Shown: one piece after another, positions 5,513 through 5,836 of the stretch
Numbering within the stretch: the stretch's first letter is position 1
Layout of the letters: each line of letters opens with the position of its first letter
Origin: Phycisphaerales bacterium
Lineage (GTDB): Bacteria; Planctomycetota; Phycisphaerae; Sedimentisphaerales; Anaerohalosphaeraceae
DNA: 5,836 bases
NCBI GenBank assembly: GCA_011055475.1
Contig: DSDH01000530.1
Location: 1 to 5,836 of the forward strand
Direction of reading: 5' to 3'
Position numbers and translations under genes: made by a program
Notes under the pieces: model-generated
Database searches by the model: none
Seen by the model: the letters and a program-made list of their open reading frames with translations, nothing else
Told to the model about the DNA's origin: nothing

Positions 5513-5732
5513 GGATTCCATGACGGCGGGATGGAGACGGAGGATGAGAATATGGGAAAGTGTTAGTATGTGAATATGGGCAATATTGGCGGCTTTTCAA
5601 CGTGAAAACCGGATATTCCCCGGCGGATAGTATGCAGCCAAGAGGGGCCGCCATCGTGCGCAACCGATACGCGGCGCGCACCAAAAGCGCCAAAACGATA
5701 CGCCACGAGCGCATGGACGAGGCGTTAAAATC

Positions 5733-5823
5733 GGAAGATAGGGAAGATGGGGAAAGAATGAGAAGGCAGAAGATAGAATACAGAATATAGAAGACAGAAT
5801 ACAGGAGATAGAATATAGAAGGA
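5733..5823. repeat. Purine-rich tandem repeats: three 9-mers then nine heptamers (AGAAKRY)
   Basis: From 5733 three 9-bp units run GGAAGATAG, GGAAGATGG, GGAAAGAAT. From 5761 nine consecutive heptamers follow: AGAAGGC, AGAAGAT, AGAATAC, AGAATAT, AGAAGAC, AGAATAC, AGGAGAT, AGAATAT, AGAAGGA. The plus strand is almost all purine apart from the C/T at unit ends. The array stops near 5823, shortly before the window edge. The unit is 7 bp, the same period as the TTTTGAT array between gspF and gspG, although the sequence is unrelated. Confidence 0.85.
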
Positions 5824-5836
5824 TTGAGGGTAAATC

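Larger units (their letters stand above)
5247..5836. other. Gene-free upstream region of the gsp operon
   Basis: Apart from the sites listed separately, this 590-nt stretch has no gene I can support. It also contains a short AAAAAC/GTTTTT palindrome (5402-5416), a small AGCAT/ATGCT hairpin (5429-5443), two copies of GAATATGGG (5548-5556, 5572-5580) and two of CGATACGC (5665-5672, 5696-5703). Open frames of 69 and 140 codons (minus) and 76 codons (plus) lack ribosome sites or family features, and the plus one runs into the terminal heptamer array. Nothing identifies the next gene upstream. Confidence 0.6.

Noticed and set aside
5292..5714. A 140-codon minus-strand frame upstream of gspE with a hydrophobic N-terminus
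   Set aside because: After the first 25 residues the composition is irregular (Ser/Pro/His/Arg-rich), no ribosome site precedes the ATG, and it overlaps the inverted repeat and candidate promoter.
5560..5790. A 76-codon plus-strand frame starting with GTG
   Set aside because: There is no recognisable family, and its end runs into the tandem heptamer array, which supplies the stop codon.
5761..5823. CRISPR-like array
   Set aside because: The units are contiguous 7-mers without spacers, so this is a simple tandem repeat and not a CRISPR.

Overview
The window holds most of one minus-strand operon for a type II secretion system (T2SS), the machine that moves folded proteins across the outer membrane of Gram-negative bacteria. 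In transcription order, running from high to low coordinates, it encodes the assembly ATPase GspE (5246-3510), the inner-membrane platform GspF (3267-2005), the major pseudopilin GspG (1862-1422) and the minor pseudopilins GspH (1429-854) and GspI (857-36). The first 13 codons of a further pseudopilin, presumably GspJ, run off the window edge (39-1). The order E-F-G-H-I-J is the canonical one. GspC, GspD, GspK, GspL and GspM are not in the window. No plus-strand gene is supported; the long plus-strand open frames are mirror shadows of GC-rich minus-strand genes.

The genes work together as follows. GspE hydrolyses ATP in the cytoplasm. GspF is the membrane platform that couples this to adding GspG subunits to a short periplasmic pseudopilus. 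GspH, GspI and GspJ form the tip that starts assembly and contacts substrates. All four pseudopilins show a short basic leader, a Gly|Phe prepilin-peptidase site and Glu at mature position 5. G/H, H/I and I/J overlap by 8, 4 and 4 nt, so they are probably translationally coupled. The E/F gap (242 nt) and F/G gap (142 nt) are loose by contrast and hold a hairpin, a heptanucleotide tandem array and small unassigned reading frames.

The 590 nt upstream of gspE (5247-5836) contain no convincing long gene. They hold a likely promoter, a ribosome site, a 16-position near-perfect inverted repeat, a 22-codon frame with a good Shine-Dalgarno site, a pair of 10-bp direct repeats, and a second heptanucleotide array at the window edge.

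The DNA is GC-rich with AT-rich short tandem repeats in the spacers. Together with the T2SS this points to a Gram-negative-type bacterium. The overall look, with GC-rich coding and A-rich or purine-rich heptamer spacers, would suit a planctomycete-like lineage, but that is an impression rather than a demonstration.

The secretion genes themselves are conventional. The points that stand out are the GspI pseudopilin, which carries about 140 extra C-terminal residues (an acidic linker, then an Arg-containing Gly/Pro-rich tail), and the two unrelated 7-bp-period arrays flanking operon parts.
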